DNA of 64,000 nt from Nemania diffusa (lineage: Eukaryota; Ascomycota; Sordariomycetes; Xylariales; Xylariaceae): assembly GCA_038501195.1 (NCBI GenBank), contig JBBPUQ010000007.1:558001-622000 (forward strand), given 5' to 3'. Shown piece after piece: positions 1 through 10,578 of this stretch. How positions within the stretch are numbered: the first letter of the stretch is position 1; every line of letters begins with the position of its first letter. The notes under the pieces are model-generated. The model was not told the origin of the DNA. It saw only the letters and a list, made by a program, of their open reading frames with translations, and ran no database searches. Both the position numbers and the translations under genes were made by a program.

Positions 1-1563
1 AAGGAGACGAGAGATATGGGAATGCAAGTCGTCTTTATACAACTATCTTCCTACGTAAATAGTAATGCTGATCAATATTTATATAGCTCCTAGAATATGG
101 TGTACCGCAATGGCTAACCCGCGACCAAGGTATCTCCGAGACTGATAAGGCAAAGTGTCACGGTCCCAACCGTGAGCCTTACAAGTGGCTGCAAACGGTC
201 AAGGTTCCCACCTTGACAATATTCTACTTTTGCATTCTGCATCAGTTGTATTGTGGTTTAGCGTTGCAGTTCTGTTCTATGACAGTAAGTACCTGTGAGA
301 CTGAATTCCCTCCCCCTTGGTAGCCATCGTTGAAACCACCTTCAGCCGGCGATGGATGCTCACAGCGTAATCTATCGCCACAATGGTGTAGTCATTGTTG
401 TGCACTTTGAAACCGGTCCACATTCGGTACTATATTTTGTATGCTGAGATAGGTCGACGACGCGGACACATGGTGGTGACCTGGGAATTACCCTTGAATC
501 GAATTATTGGCTCGGCGCCCGCATCATAAGTCATTTTGATGCAATTTTGTCCCTATCTATGCTAGCATCCTGCAATAAGGGGGTAGCTGGTGTGGGAGCC
601 GTCAAACTTCACCGTAAACAGAACGCCGCCTTAACTAATACACCAAAGTAGCTGAGTAACGACTGGTAGCTGAAAGAGCTATTAGTAAGTGGAGAGTGCA
701 GAGTGTATGGTAATACAGCGCTGCACATTCATCTGATAAGGGAAATAAGTAAAAAAAAGGAGCAATAAAGTAATAAATTTCGAATATTGGTCGCTTCACC
801 GGTTCTTCTTATCCCACCTAGACCTGCCCCCCTTCATGGCTGGACTTGACCACCTTTCCATTTAGTTTGATGATATATCACATTACGAGGGTAGAAGTAC
901 AAGAAGCATCTCCAAGAAGGATTTATTTACTTATACTTCAATAACTGGCGTGCGAATCAAGATTAGCTTACTATCGTGACAAAATCAACAGCAACTTTCA
1001 CCTTCTTAATAACGTTACGCGATTATACAGCATCCTTGGGACATGCTGAAAAAGATTTAATAAATATAAAAACTCTTTGCTCCTTTTTGTAGGTTGATCC
1101 TTAATAGGTAGAATACTCGGTATACGACCGGTCATTAAAGCTGGTCGAGTCTAGTCTAGCTATGCAAAGTGGTAGGTCTAGGGTCATGCATCGCGTCGCA
1201 TTATGCGTCGGGTCTGTACCTAGCCAGTGCATCCTTGGAACCAATCAGAGCCGGCGATTATCTGCCTTGGCCCTACATTTATCCGACCCCACCTGCAACT
1301 CTAACTCAAAAATCACAGCACCTAGGCTAGCTTGAGCTCTCTCTTTTGGGACTAGTCCCCAATCAGAAGTCTGCAGGAAAAAAGGTTGAAGCCCCACAAC
1401 AAAAAGTGCAAGAAATTCCTGAGCAGCTCAAACGCCCGTTGAATCTCCACTGACGACCTTTGCTGAACGAACGGCGCGACGCACACAACCACTTCGGTCG
1501 CCAATTGGTCATAAAGCCCCGAAGGAAAATACGGAAATACATACGGACAGTTCAGAAATCGAC
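1..1563. other. Upstream region of GAR1, no gene recognised
   Basis: This stretch has mixed composition with no long open frame. No tRNA or repeat was recognised. The last ~250 bases before the GAR1 start presumably hold its promoter and 5' UTR, but no diagnostic element decides this. Confidence 0.5.
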
Positions 1564-2362
1564 ATGTCAAGAGGAGCGCCGCGCGGACGCGGCTTCGGCG
1601 GTGGACGTGGAGGTGGTGGCTTTGGCGGCGGTGGTCGAGGCGGTGGTGAGTTTTCCTCTTTTTCCCAACTTTCTACAAGAAGGACCAACTCGATTTCAAC
1701 CCCAAAAAATAAGCAGCTAGCTAACCAAACTTCTTTCCTTAACAGGCCGCGGCGGCTACGGCCAGCGCGACTTCGGCCCGCCGGACACGATCCTCGAGAT
1801 GGGCTCGTTCCTGCACGCCTGCGAGGGCGAGATGGTGTGCAGCAGCGTGAGCGCGCAGAACAAGATCCCGCAGTTCAACGCGCAGATCTTCCTCGAGAAC
1901 AAGACGGCCGTCGGCAAGGTCGACGAGATCCTCGGCCCCATCAACCAGGTCTACTTCACCGTCAAGCCCTCCGAGGGCATCCAGGCCGCCTCCTTCCACC
2001 CCGGCGACAAGTTCTACATCGGCGCCGAGAAGGTCCTGCCCTTCGAGCGCTTCCTCCCCAAGCCCAAGCCCCCGCCCGGCGCCCCCAAGGTCCGCAAGGC
2101 GAGCCGTGGCGGCGGCGGTGGTGGCGGCTTCGGCGGACGCGGACGTGGTGGTCCCATTCGGGGTGGTGGTCGCGGTGGATTCGGCGGTGGGCGTGGGGGT
2201 GGAGGCTTTGGTGGTGCCTCGAGGGGGGGACGTGGTAGTTTCGGCGGTGGCAGAGGTGGTGGACGCGGTGGTTCGGGAGGCTTTAGCAGAGGAGGCGGCG
2301 GTGGAGGAGGGTTTGGTGGCCGAGGACGGGGTGGAGGTGGTTTCAGCAGAGGAGGACGATGA
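1564..2362 (+). CDS. GAR1: H/ACA snoRNP subunit Gar1
   Basis: Exons 1564-1645 and 1746-2362 give 232 aa; the intron runs from GTGAGT to AACAG. Gar1 is a core protein of H/ACA small nucleolar RNPs, which guide pseudouridylation of rRNA and act in rRNA processing in the nucleolus. The Gar1 fold follows the intron, with [26 protein letters not shown] and [15 protein letters not shown] visible; further on are [18 protein letters not shown] and a [19 protein letters not shown] segment. It is flanked on both sides by glycine/arginine-rich tails: about 30 residues at the N terminus and about 85 at the C terminus, the classic double GAR-domain arrangement. The yeast protein is 205 aa. The ATG at 1564 is the first in frame, and the intron splits the N-terminal RGG tract. 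Neighbour SLM converges on it from the other strand. Confidence 0.95.
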
Positions 2363-3506
2363 TGATGTTGATGATGATACCCCTGGTTTCAGTCACGCTT
2401 CTATTCCCCCTCCTCCGTTGTTCTTTTATATCATCACACTTCACACACGGTTTATGCGGTACTGGAAATCGGCGTTCAGGATTGGTTTCATTTTGCTTGC
2501 TCTACCTTACTACATCTCTGTGAGGGAGGCTTGTTTAAAGAAGAAAAATGAAAGAAGTTTTAGACTTGCAAGAATGCCGTATTTGCCGCTCTTGTTCCAC
2601 AGTCACACCTGGCTACACCATAGCCATCACTGAAGAAACGGGGAATGGACGTTGAGAATGCCTTGGCAGAATAGCACAGTCCGATGCCATAAGAGTAGAA
2701 CTGAGCGCTAATCAACTACCATATACATCATTCATCACCACATTAGCAACATAAAAATGCCGCTCGTCCCAGGAAATTGCATTACAACACGGCATAGACA
2801 GACATAGAGTTTTTCACATCAAGAATGGTGACTTCAATCGAACTTTTCCCCCCTTACACTAGGTATTGATACGATTGCGGTGTTCCATGAATGTAAAATT
2901 CGAAGGTACGTAATTCTCCTCAGTGCTTATCTCATCTCTTTCAATCCAGTCTTTTGTACAGAATAGTCCAGAGCATCCCCTCCAATCACAATCATAAAAA
3001 GGTTCAAAAGGTATAGCAGACACAAATATAGCATAAAACAACGTAAGCCAGCTGAATACCAAGAAACAAACGTGCGTGGCAGTTGAAAGCCAGCACAGGA
3101 AGGAATTCAACATCAGACACGGTCTGGTATGATCATAGCAATAAAACATCCTCTGATCTCCAGGGCATTGACCCGCAGGGGTATCCTCTCATGTAAACAG
3201 GAACAAAACGCAAGACAACGCGACACAATTCAAATTAGACAGCGAGGGTGGTGCAATGGCGTGTTTTCTTGGTATCGAATCAGGTCTTATCTTCTGCATG
3301 AGACAGAACTTGTGCTTCGAGTTCATCAGTACTAGCTCTCAGCTGGAAAATACTAGCAGAGTAACGATCGCCAAACCTCCCCCAATAACACAGATTCTTG
3401 TAGTCATAAACGGATTCGAGGGCGGAACCTAATAATCTTCCAACTTCCATCGCAACCACTGCATTTATCGTAAGCAGCTAGATATACGTCACGGATAGCC
3501 TTTTAA
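2363..3506. other. Intergenic region between convergent GAR1 and SLM genes
   Basis: The stretch must carry both 3' UTRs and terminators. It is moderately AT-rich. A 96-codon ATG frame on the minus strand (3149-2859) has a hydrophobic stretch, but no family or splice context supports it, and it could be 3' UTR of the SLM gene. Nothing else was recognised. Confidence 0.5.
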
Positions 3507-6326
3507 TCAAAACATCGGTGTGCCACCAGGTGTGCTGCGCGGAAACTCGCCAGGCACGTGTGGTACACTATTATTCCGTGGGCCACCTGGTCGAGCTTGA
3601 CCGCTTTGCGGCCAATGGGTACCGCCACTGTTCACTGCCCTTGAACCCTGCTTCAGAGAGCCATTCAACATGTTCGCTTGCAAGCGCTCGTCCTTAGGTA
3701 CGGCGTATCCATCGGCATACGGTGGGTGTGGAGCGTCCAATGAGCTGGGAAAGCCCGAATCATCGCTTAGACTCGCGATGCTGGTCCTTGCAGCCTGGGG
3801 CACACCGACGGAAATAGGAGCGGCGACAACAATAGGGGCGTTCGATGATTGGCCCGAGTTGAACCTCTGGAGCACGAAAGGTTCGCCGTTATAGGGATTC
3901 ACACCGTCTTCTCTTGCTGCATGGTCGATAACAGCCGCATGGCTTGGGGCTTGGTCGAGTCTCACGCTGGATGTATTCCCGTATGATTGGCCGACGGGCT
4001 GTGAAAGGTAATTTCCAGGGTAGTTATCACCGACTCCGCTACCGGGGAGCGCGCCTGCGGCTGCGATTATATCGTAATCTGGATTGGTCCCATTCATTGG
4101 TGCTCCCCTTACGTTTGACTCATTTTCGATATTAACGCTTCCTGAACTGGTGGGGGATAGCGCTGCAAGTAAGCCCCGTTGCGCGTTGACCTGAATATCG
4201 GATGGAAATCGCCCACTTGTATGGGATTTGTTTTGGAATGAATCCTGGCGAGAACTGGGGACAGAGACCGCGGGGTCGGCTGTAAACGGTATCTCATCTT
4301 CCTCATCGACCATGCCGTCGCTACTGACGCTGCGTTGGGACGCGCGTGAGTAGGTTCGGGCGTGACCCCGCACAAAATTGCTAAGTTCCTCGGCAGACTT
4401 CTCTGTCAGGGCCTTGATATCCTCGTACCAGGCCATCATGGTATCGTGGCTCTCAGCTCGGAAGACCCAGGTATGCCCGCGATGCATCGTCCCCGTTTGT
4501 CTTCCTTTGAGTATGAACTTACTAGAAGACCCGCCCTCTGCCGAATGGGAACCAAGTTTCTGCTCCGGAAGATAAAGAGACATTATCGGAGCTCCCGTTT
4601 TATCCGCAGACTTGAACTCGTGGAGATGAGTTGGTGAGAGTACATACCTGTCACTTTGTTAGCACTATACATGATAAAAGGACATAGGACATAGTACTTA
4701 CCATCCAGCTGTATAGCTCTTTAGATACTTGCTCTTGCGTTCAAGCAGGCCAGCTCGGATCTCTTGGCAGGCGAAATGGTCCTGGCCTGGGTAATGAATC
4801 TGTTCTGCTGTCCTAATGGGGATCTCCGGATCCACGAACTGAGAATCTCTTTGGATAAAGTTGACCCACTCGCGGTCTTTGGGCATAGCAATGGGGCCGG
4901 ACCGGAGATCGTCAACCGCATTGTAGCCGGCATCCGCTTCCCTCTTCAGAATACCAGCATAAGCGTTATATGACTTCTGAATCTCACCAACGACGATGGC
5001 TTCGAGTTCCCGACCCGAGGCCTCGAGGTTCAGGTACGCCTAGATATAAATGTAAGTTATGTTTCGTTCTCTCTTGTTGATGGAAGTTATGTACCTGGTG
5101 AAGGTAGTTCTCCTCATCTAGCTGTCGCTCTACCTGTCGGTCGACGGCCAGCCTTAACAGATAAGGATCCTGCTTGCCAGTTGTCATGGAAGGGTCTACT
5201 TCATTTTGCCCTAAGACTTCTTGAAGGGCCTTGACGGCCTTCTTCGTCCCGTCCATTTCCTTTTCAACCGAATTCTTAAAATCTCCGGACAAGCTCTTGA
5301 TCTCTTTCATCTTTTGATTCAGGTCATTTCTTAACCCGGTCAAGGCTAGTATGACGTCTCCCTCGATCTCCTTGGCCTTGTTTGCTTCTAGGATAGCTGT
5401 TTTATGGTAACCCCTGAGGATCTGCAAAGCATCATCTAGGCCCTCGGAGGCTAGGAATCCAGCCGGGGTAGCAAGGTTATTACAAACATTGGCAAGTTTG
5501 AGCAGTGACTTGGATCGATGCTCATAGTGGTTCTGTATTTCTCTGAAATATGCAATAAGGTCCTTAAGAATCTTTCGCCAAGCTGATACGAAGCATAGAT
5601 ATTAGCACGACCACAAGGAAATACAAGCAAAAGGCGGAAAAGGTGAAATGGAATCGGCAATCGGGTTTATCACATACCTTGGAACCTCTGGGCCAAAACT
5701 TCGGTGGGTGCGCCTGAAGTGGGAACTGGACAATGAAAGGCACTGTGTATCTCGTTTGGCTCATGTGAACTTTGTAGTGCCAAGCTTCTGACACTGCCAG
5801 CCTTCATGCTCCTCCGACTACTGCTTCGCTTTAAGCTAGCACTGCGACGCAGGGAGTTCTTCTTCTTAAGAGTGTTACCCCTGGACAACGAAATCGTGTG
5901 AGCGCTTGCGCTATCGCTGGCAGGCATCTCGGATCGCGAGATGGAACTGGCGCGCTGCACGTTAGGGCTCTGTGATCGCTGTCGCTGCTGCTGCTGCTGC
6001 TGTTGGTAGTTATACGGGCCATCGACGATAGAGCTTCCCCGTACACTGGCGTCCCATTCCTCGTTGAACTTGGGCTGGCGATTGGGGATTTGGAGATTGT
6101 CGGCCGGCACAGACGACGCAATGTGTGCGTTGGCCAGTGTATTAGACAGGGTCTGATCTTCGACGGGCATATCTTGCGGTGGGTAGGAAAAGTAGCTAGC
6201 GGATAGTGGTCTCTGAGGCGTAGAAGCTCCAGCAGCCATCGTGAACCCTCCTCCGTCGAGGGATGGCTGGTTCATATTGAGGTCGTTCGTGGCAGAGGGA
6301 GCCAGCGGAGCCTGGGCCGACGACAT
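3507..6326 (-). CDS. SLM1/SLM2-family BAR-like and PH-domain protein
   Basis: Four exons on the minus strand (6326-5678, 5582-5095, 5039-4702, 4647-3507) keep frame and give 871 aa. Slm proteins bind PI(4,5)P2 at the plasma membrane (eisosomes, MCT), are TORC2 targets, and control actin and stress signalling. Residues 1-220 are low complexity, with a Q7 tract and a basic Ser/Arg cluster (KKKNSLRRSASLKRSSSRR). Residues ~218-470 form the helical BAR-like part (WRKILKDLIAYFREIQNHYE, EKMDGTKKAVKALQEVLGQ-like coiled region). The PH domain lies at ~475-575: SKYLKSYTAGW, then YVLSPTHLHEFKSADK across intron 3, ending TWVFRAESHDTMMAWYEDIKAL. The tail from ~580 is disordered and Ser/Pro rich. The ATG at 6326 was chosen because the frame extends upstream only through a TTG. 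It is longer than yeast Slm1 (686 aa), mainly in the disordered ends. Alternative: a paralogue of the same family. Confidence 0.93.
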
Positions 6327-8247
6327 GATGCGTTGGCGCAACAGTCTCCTGCGGAGATGGGGATCGGCTGGTTGGTCGGCTGGTCGGCTTGGCTAGAGTT
6401 GGCTCTAGTTGTCGACTAGCGCGGCGCGGCCGGGTTAGTTCTAATACCGAGATCCTTGTAGGTACCTGAGGTGACAATAGAGTTTGCGACGGCGGCGTGG
6501 TGATACACGATGCGAGTGTGGGTGGGCAACGAGGGGTTTCAAGATCTTGGTTGTATGCTGAGGGTGCTGTAGCAGGTTATCCTAGATTGGATGCTGGTTA
6601 GTGAGAGAAACATGTGATGCTAGGGCTCTGTGCGATGGTCTTATGGTCGATAACGAGATCTGTAGACCAAAAGTGAATGTAGTACAGTAGACAATGGGTT
6701 CTTGGTTGTGCAGATGCTGTTGGCTGGGGCTGTTGGTAGATGCGTAGACTGAGTACGCATAGAAGGGATAGATTGGGTTATGATGGTTGTATAGAATCCA
6801 ATACATCACAGAACATACCTAAACTGCTAACATTCAAATGCTGTCTCTTTGTTCCAGTATCGACGCGACAATACCGTGTGCGTCGAGAAGGCCTGGGGTG
6901 AGAGTGAGAGCGAGAGTGAAAGTGAAAGTGAAAGTGAGAATAGGGGCACAGGAGGGGCGCCGCGAGTCGCCGTCGAGATGAGATATTATGTTATATCAAT
7001 AATTCTGCTGTCCATCCGGTTCCTAGGCTGCCGGTATGCGAAAACCACAAAAGACATGCGTTTGAATGACAAGTGGCGGCCGCATCATTGTAAGCTAGAA
7101 CCCATTGGATTGGCCTCGTTGTGTTGCGATAGGACTACCTACCACCATCTTGGCTGTGACATGCGGAGAGGTGACGAGGAAGTTTGTTGTCGTCATCGTC
7201 AGCCACGCTTGTCCCTCTCCGTGGGTCCCACTACACAGTAGATAACTGACGCTAATCCATCTCTTTGGTTGTCCCCAGTGACGATGGCCCCCCATCTCTA
7301 GCACTATCCGTTTCCAGTCATCCCCACCACATCTGTATAGCCTGCCGCTAATGGCATGTGGGGTATCTCAAGACAAACTATGACGTAGATATATCTACTG
7401 TTTCGGCGCTTTTTGGATTCTTGACTTAAGTAGGTTATTCTGTACTATGCATACAAAGTACAGGTTATTAGATGAGCTAAAAGGTGCTGTTACTGTAGGG
7501 ATCGAACCTAACCCTAGTTAGAAGACGCACCAAGATGCACCACCTACTCCTCTCCACTTGTTCATGCTGCTCCTGGCAGAGCTATATTCTCGGCTTGTGC
7601 CGTTGCTTTTTTTATACTGCATATGGCAGATAATCCCCAATCACACAGTAATATGTGAGACATATTAACCAAAGATTTTGACTTCGCAGGATTACACACG
7701 GCCTGGCTCTACTCTCGCACCCAAATCCTCAGATACACTTTTGCTGACAATACACACGGGAGATGACAAGGTAAACTGGATATTGATCACCACCCCTGTG
7801 TACCATATATTCACTCCATCGACTAAACAATATTAACTATGTCAAATCCATAGCATGGCCTTTCCTAATCGATCATATTAGTTCTACGCCAATAGGAGAG
7901 TTACAGCCCAAAAAACCTGAGCGTCCGAGCCCTGCCTGCCCCTTATTATCTTGCCTTTTCAGCAAGCCCAAAGAACCTCCGACGCCATGCTCGTGTAAAT
8001 GCGATCAATAGACTTTGATGCTTCAAGAACCAATATTGCCCAGCGCTCTTCCCGCCGCTTATGACTCCGTCATGACCTGTGTTGTGTGCCATTCTGGTTC
8101 CCATACTGATTTCTACCCGTGTTCTAAAGCTGAGGTAAACTGTGTTTTTCAAACACTTGTCATCGCATTCACTAGATCCACGTCGACCACGCTGTCAAGC
8201 CATCAACGACCTATTGTGACCTCTGTCTTCTTCCGAAGTTAGCTGTA
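6327..8247. other. Intergenic region upstream of SLM, with a GA-rich minisatellite
   Basis: This 1.9-kb stretch lies between two minus-strand genes and should hold the SLM promoter and the 3' end of the LDB17-like gene. Small frames here have no recognisable product. The only clear structure is the GAGTGA-type repeat at 6899-6938. Confidence 0.5.
6899..6938 (+). repeat. Hexanucleotide-like GTGAGA/GTGAAA minisatellite
   Basis: Six-base units GTGAGA, GCGAGA, GTGAAA are repeated about six times; the period of six makes one frame read as Ser-Glu repeats. It lies ~570 bases upstream of the SLM start codon. It looks like a simple repeat rather than coding sequence, because no conserved frame surrounds it. 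Confidence 0.7.
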
Positions 8248-9944
8248 CTAAGAGACAGGGCCAGTCTCCTCCGCGGCCGAGGATACTGCCTTAAACCTGC
8301 CCTTACGCCGCGGTGGTGGAGCCTTAGGCGGTATCTTTTTGGGTGGGCTTCCGTTCCCGTTCCCGTTCATGTGCTGCACCGTGGGTACGCATGGGTTTCC
8401 ATACCGGTGTTTTGGTACTTCAGGGGGTACCTTCTTAGGTCTGTTGGGTATTGGTACAGACTGTTTTATGTCTCTCGTTTTTACTTCAGCCTGGGATGCA
8501 TCGAGCTCTGCTTCGCTCTCTGCTCTACGACTTCGCGTCTGTACTCCCGGCTTCTCTGTCACTTCTGCCACATCGACAACACTAATGTTACTGGCGGTGT
8601 CCGTGGGCGAGAGACTAATGCCGAGAGACCTGCGAGCTATCTCTCCAGCACTATTCGCATCTTCTAGGAGCCACTTGACCTTTGCTACGCGGTCCACAAG
8701 CCTCAGTGTAGTCTCGTCTGCGGCCTCAAAATGCCCATTCCCTGTCCCAGCCAACAAATTCATAACTTTCTGTATTTCTTTCTTCTTATAATGCGGGGGT
8801 TGACTAAGTGGCGTGTGTGCGAGCAAAGGAAACAGCACTCGAAGATACGTGTGTCGCAAAGATGTTAGCTCGTTTGGTAGATCTAAAAGATTACGGATGA
8901 TGACGTCGATGAGGACATGTAGGTCATTTGTATAGAAGTACTCGTAGGTGGCCTTGGTGGTGAAGACAAGATAGAGTAGCTTTAGAATTAGCAGCTGCAT
9001 CGACGTCTCTGTTTCGCGGTTCAGAAGAAGAATGAGATTTTCGCCAAATGTCTTATAGTGTATGCCGTAAAGACTCAGACATTTGACGACTCGATTGGTT
9101 AGAGGGGCCGGTAGCGGGCTGGGGTCTGCGACGGCCGTAGCGGATGCCACCATGTACTGTTCATTCAGAACTAGCTGCTTCGATGTAAGTCAAGTGCGTA
9201 ACCTTCCGGGGGTATGAGGAGAACAACCTACCAAGACTCGAATGATAGGGTAGTGGCATGGGTCGTTGACATCGTCAGAGAGGAGCTCGGTAAGCTCGAA
9301 CAAGTAGTTTACAAAACAGTCGTCAACGTGTACGAGGTCTTGAATGCGCAGCTTTTGGATTCGTGACATCTCATAGATTAACTCAAGCAGTAGGCGGTGC
9401 AGAGGTGGATCGTCCTCTTTCCGCCCGTTAATGAGCTCTATGAGTCGATGGAAACAGCTCTCCTCGATCATCTTCCGAAAGGTTGCTTCGTTTGCCCTCC
9501 CGTCGAGGAGCAGGAAACTGGCTATAGGATACAGGTGTGCAGTCTCGTCATCTTGCAATAAGCTGTAGATAATCTGGGTTCGCACATATTCTGGATTGGC
9601 AAGGAAGAGGTTGCCCTGCAGGAGATGTTGCGAGCAGGCCGCCACGTCGTCTTCGGAGAGGGCGAACTCGGTACGGCAACGCGAGGCGAGGGACAGCCAT
9701 ATGCGCAGGGCATCGTCAATGGCTTCGTGGGCGTTCGCAGCACACTTCGTAGCGACTACGTTGGAAACCTCTAAGAGAGCGGCGAGTTAGTTACGGCCGG
9801 CCGCGATGCGAGAAGATAGATCCAAATCGAGATAAGAATTCAACCCAAAATCAAAACGAAATGGAGAGTAGAAGCACACGCACCGTTCCATAGCTGTTCT
9901 TCGTTCTCTACCGCCACTTCATACCCGCCGCCTGGATCGGCCAT
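8248..9944 (-). CDS. LDB17: Ldb17/Dip1/SPIN90-family actin patch regulator
   Basis: Exons 9944-9884, 9770-9232 and 9174-8248 (minus strand) give 508 aa; yeast Ldb17 is 491 aa. The family binds and activates Arp2/3 complex to seed linear actin filaments at endocytic patches (fission yeast Dip1, mammalian SPIN90/WISH). The helical SPIN90/Ldb17 domain fills residues ~30-400: [57 protein letters not shown] and [15 protein letters not shown], then LVLNEQYM across intron 2. Later come [20 protein letters not shown] and [20 protein letters not shown]. The C-terminal ~110 residues are basic and proline rich ([20 protein letters not shown]), as expected for SH3 ligands. The third exon start uses CAG|CTA, restoring VL-LVLNEQ; an AAG|CAG acceptor three bases earlier would add one Gln. 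Named from family likeness; gene symbol is the yeast orthologue. Confidence 0.9.
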
Positions 9945-10370
9945 GATGTTGCGAAGAAAGCTAGCCGACGGGACGAGATGGTGGCTTCATTACGAACGGT
10001 GAGTGTTGCGCATGCGCTACGCACTCCAGCTGCAGATACGGGAACAAGATAACAAGGAAAGACGGCTAGAAGACGAGGGGGTTAAGCGGTCATAGGTTCT
10101 TTCTCCTTCGTTTTGGGACGTGCCAGCTCGGTCCAACAAACATGTGTCAGGTTGTGTGAGGGTTGATGGCAACGGGTCCATCGAGAGGACGGGGAGACGT
10201 TGAATGATAAAAGTGTCGCTGTGATAGAAGAGATTATGCTCGCTCCTCAGATCTGTCCCAAGCCATCACATCCCCCCTCCTACTAGGTAGGTACGTAGTA
10301 CTGTAGATACACCTATCTATCACACGGTATCGGGACTAGGTGGGGTACATGCTCCACAGAAGCACGCACG
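9945..10370. other. Promoter-side flank of the LDB17-like gene, up to the AT island
   Basis: About 430 bases of normal-composition DNA lie between the minus-strand start codon at 9944 and the copia insertion. No further gene is seen, so the LDB17-like gene has at most this much unique upstream DNA before the transposon. Confidence 0.5.
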
Positions 10371-10375
10371 AGTAC
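10371..10375. repeat. Target site duplication AGTAC (left)
   Basis: AGTAC directly precedes the left LTR. The same five bases follow the right LTR at 16203-16207. Five-base duplications are typical of LTR-element integrases. Confidence 0.9.
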
Positions 10376-10578
10376 TGTTAGATATATAGGGGGTAAATTA
10401 GGCCCTGTATTTTGGGTGCTGGAAGGCTCTAACCAGAAGGGGGTACCTTCTGTTTCAGGGGGTTTTACCTATGTACCTATTTTGTATGCTAGAGAAAAAT
10501 CTCTCAAAACAGCAGTAATATATAACAACAATAATAACACTAATTAATTTAATTAATTTAAAAGGTTTATTTTTAACA
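10376..10578 (+). repeat. Left LTR of the copia element
   Basis: This 203-bp direct repeat partners 16000-16202. The outer ~130 bases keep their C and G content (for example GGTACCTTCTGTTTCAGGGG), whereas the inner ~60 bases are mutated to A/T. Differences from the right LTR are transitions of the RIP type. Confidence 0.93.

Noticed and set aside
1739..1999. Minus-strand and shifted frames over the GAR1 GC-rich exon
   Set aside because: They are shadows of the real GAR1 frame caused by its GC-rich, repeat-like codon use.
2859..3149. 96-codon ATG frame with a hydrophobic stretch on the minus strand
   Set aside because: No family likeness or splice signals. It lies just downstream of the SLM stop on the same strand and is more likely 3' UTR or chance.
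7482..7530. GTTCGATCC-like B-box on the minus strand followed by a TTTT, suggesting a tRNA
   Set aside because: The bases after the T arm do not pair with a proper 5' acceptor at tRNA distance, and the T stem is only four pairs; no cloverleaf could be drawn.
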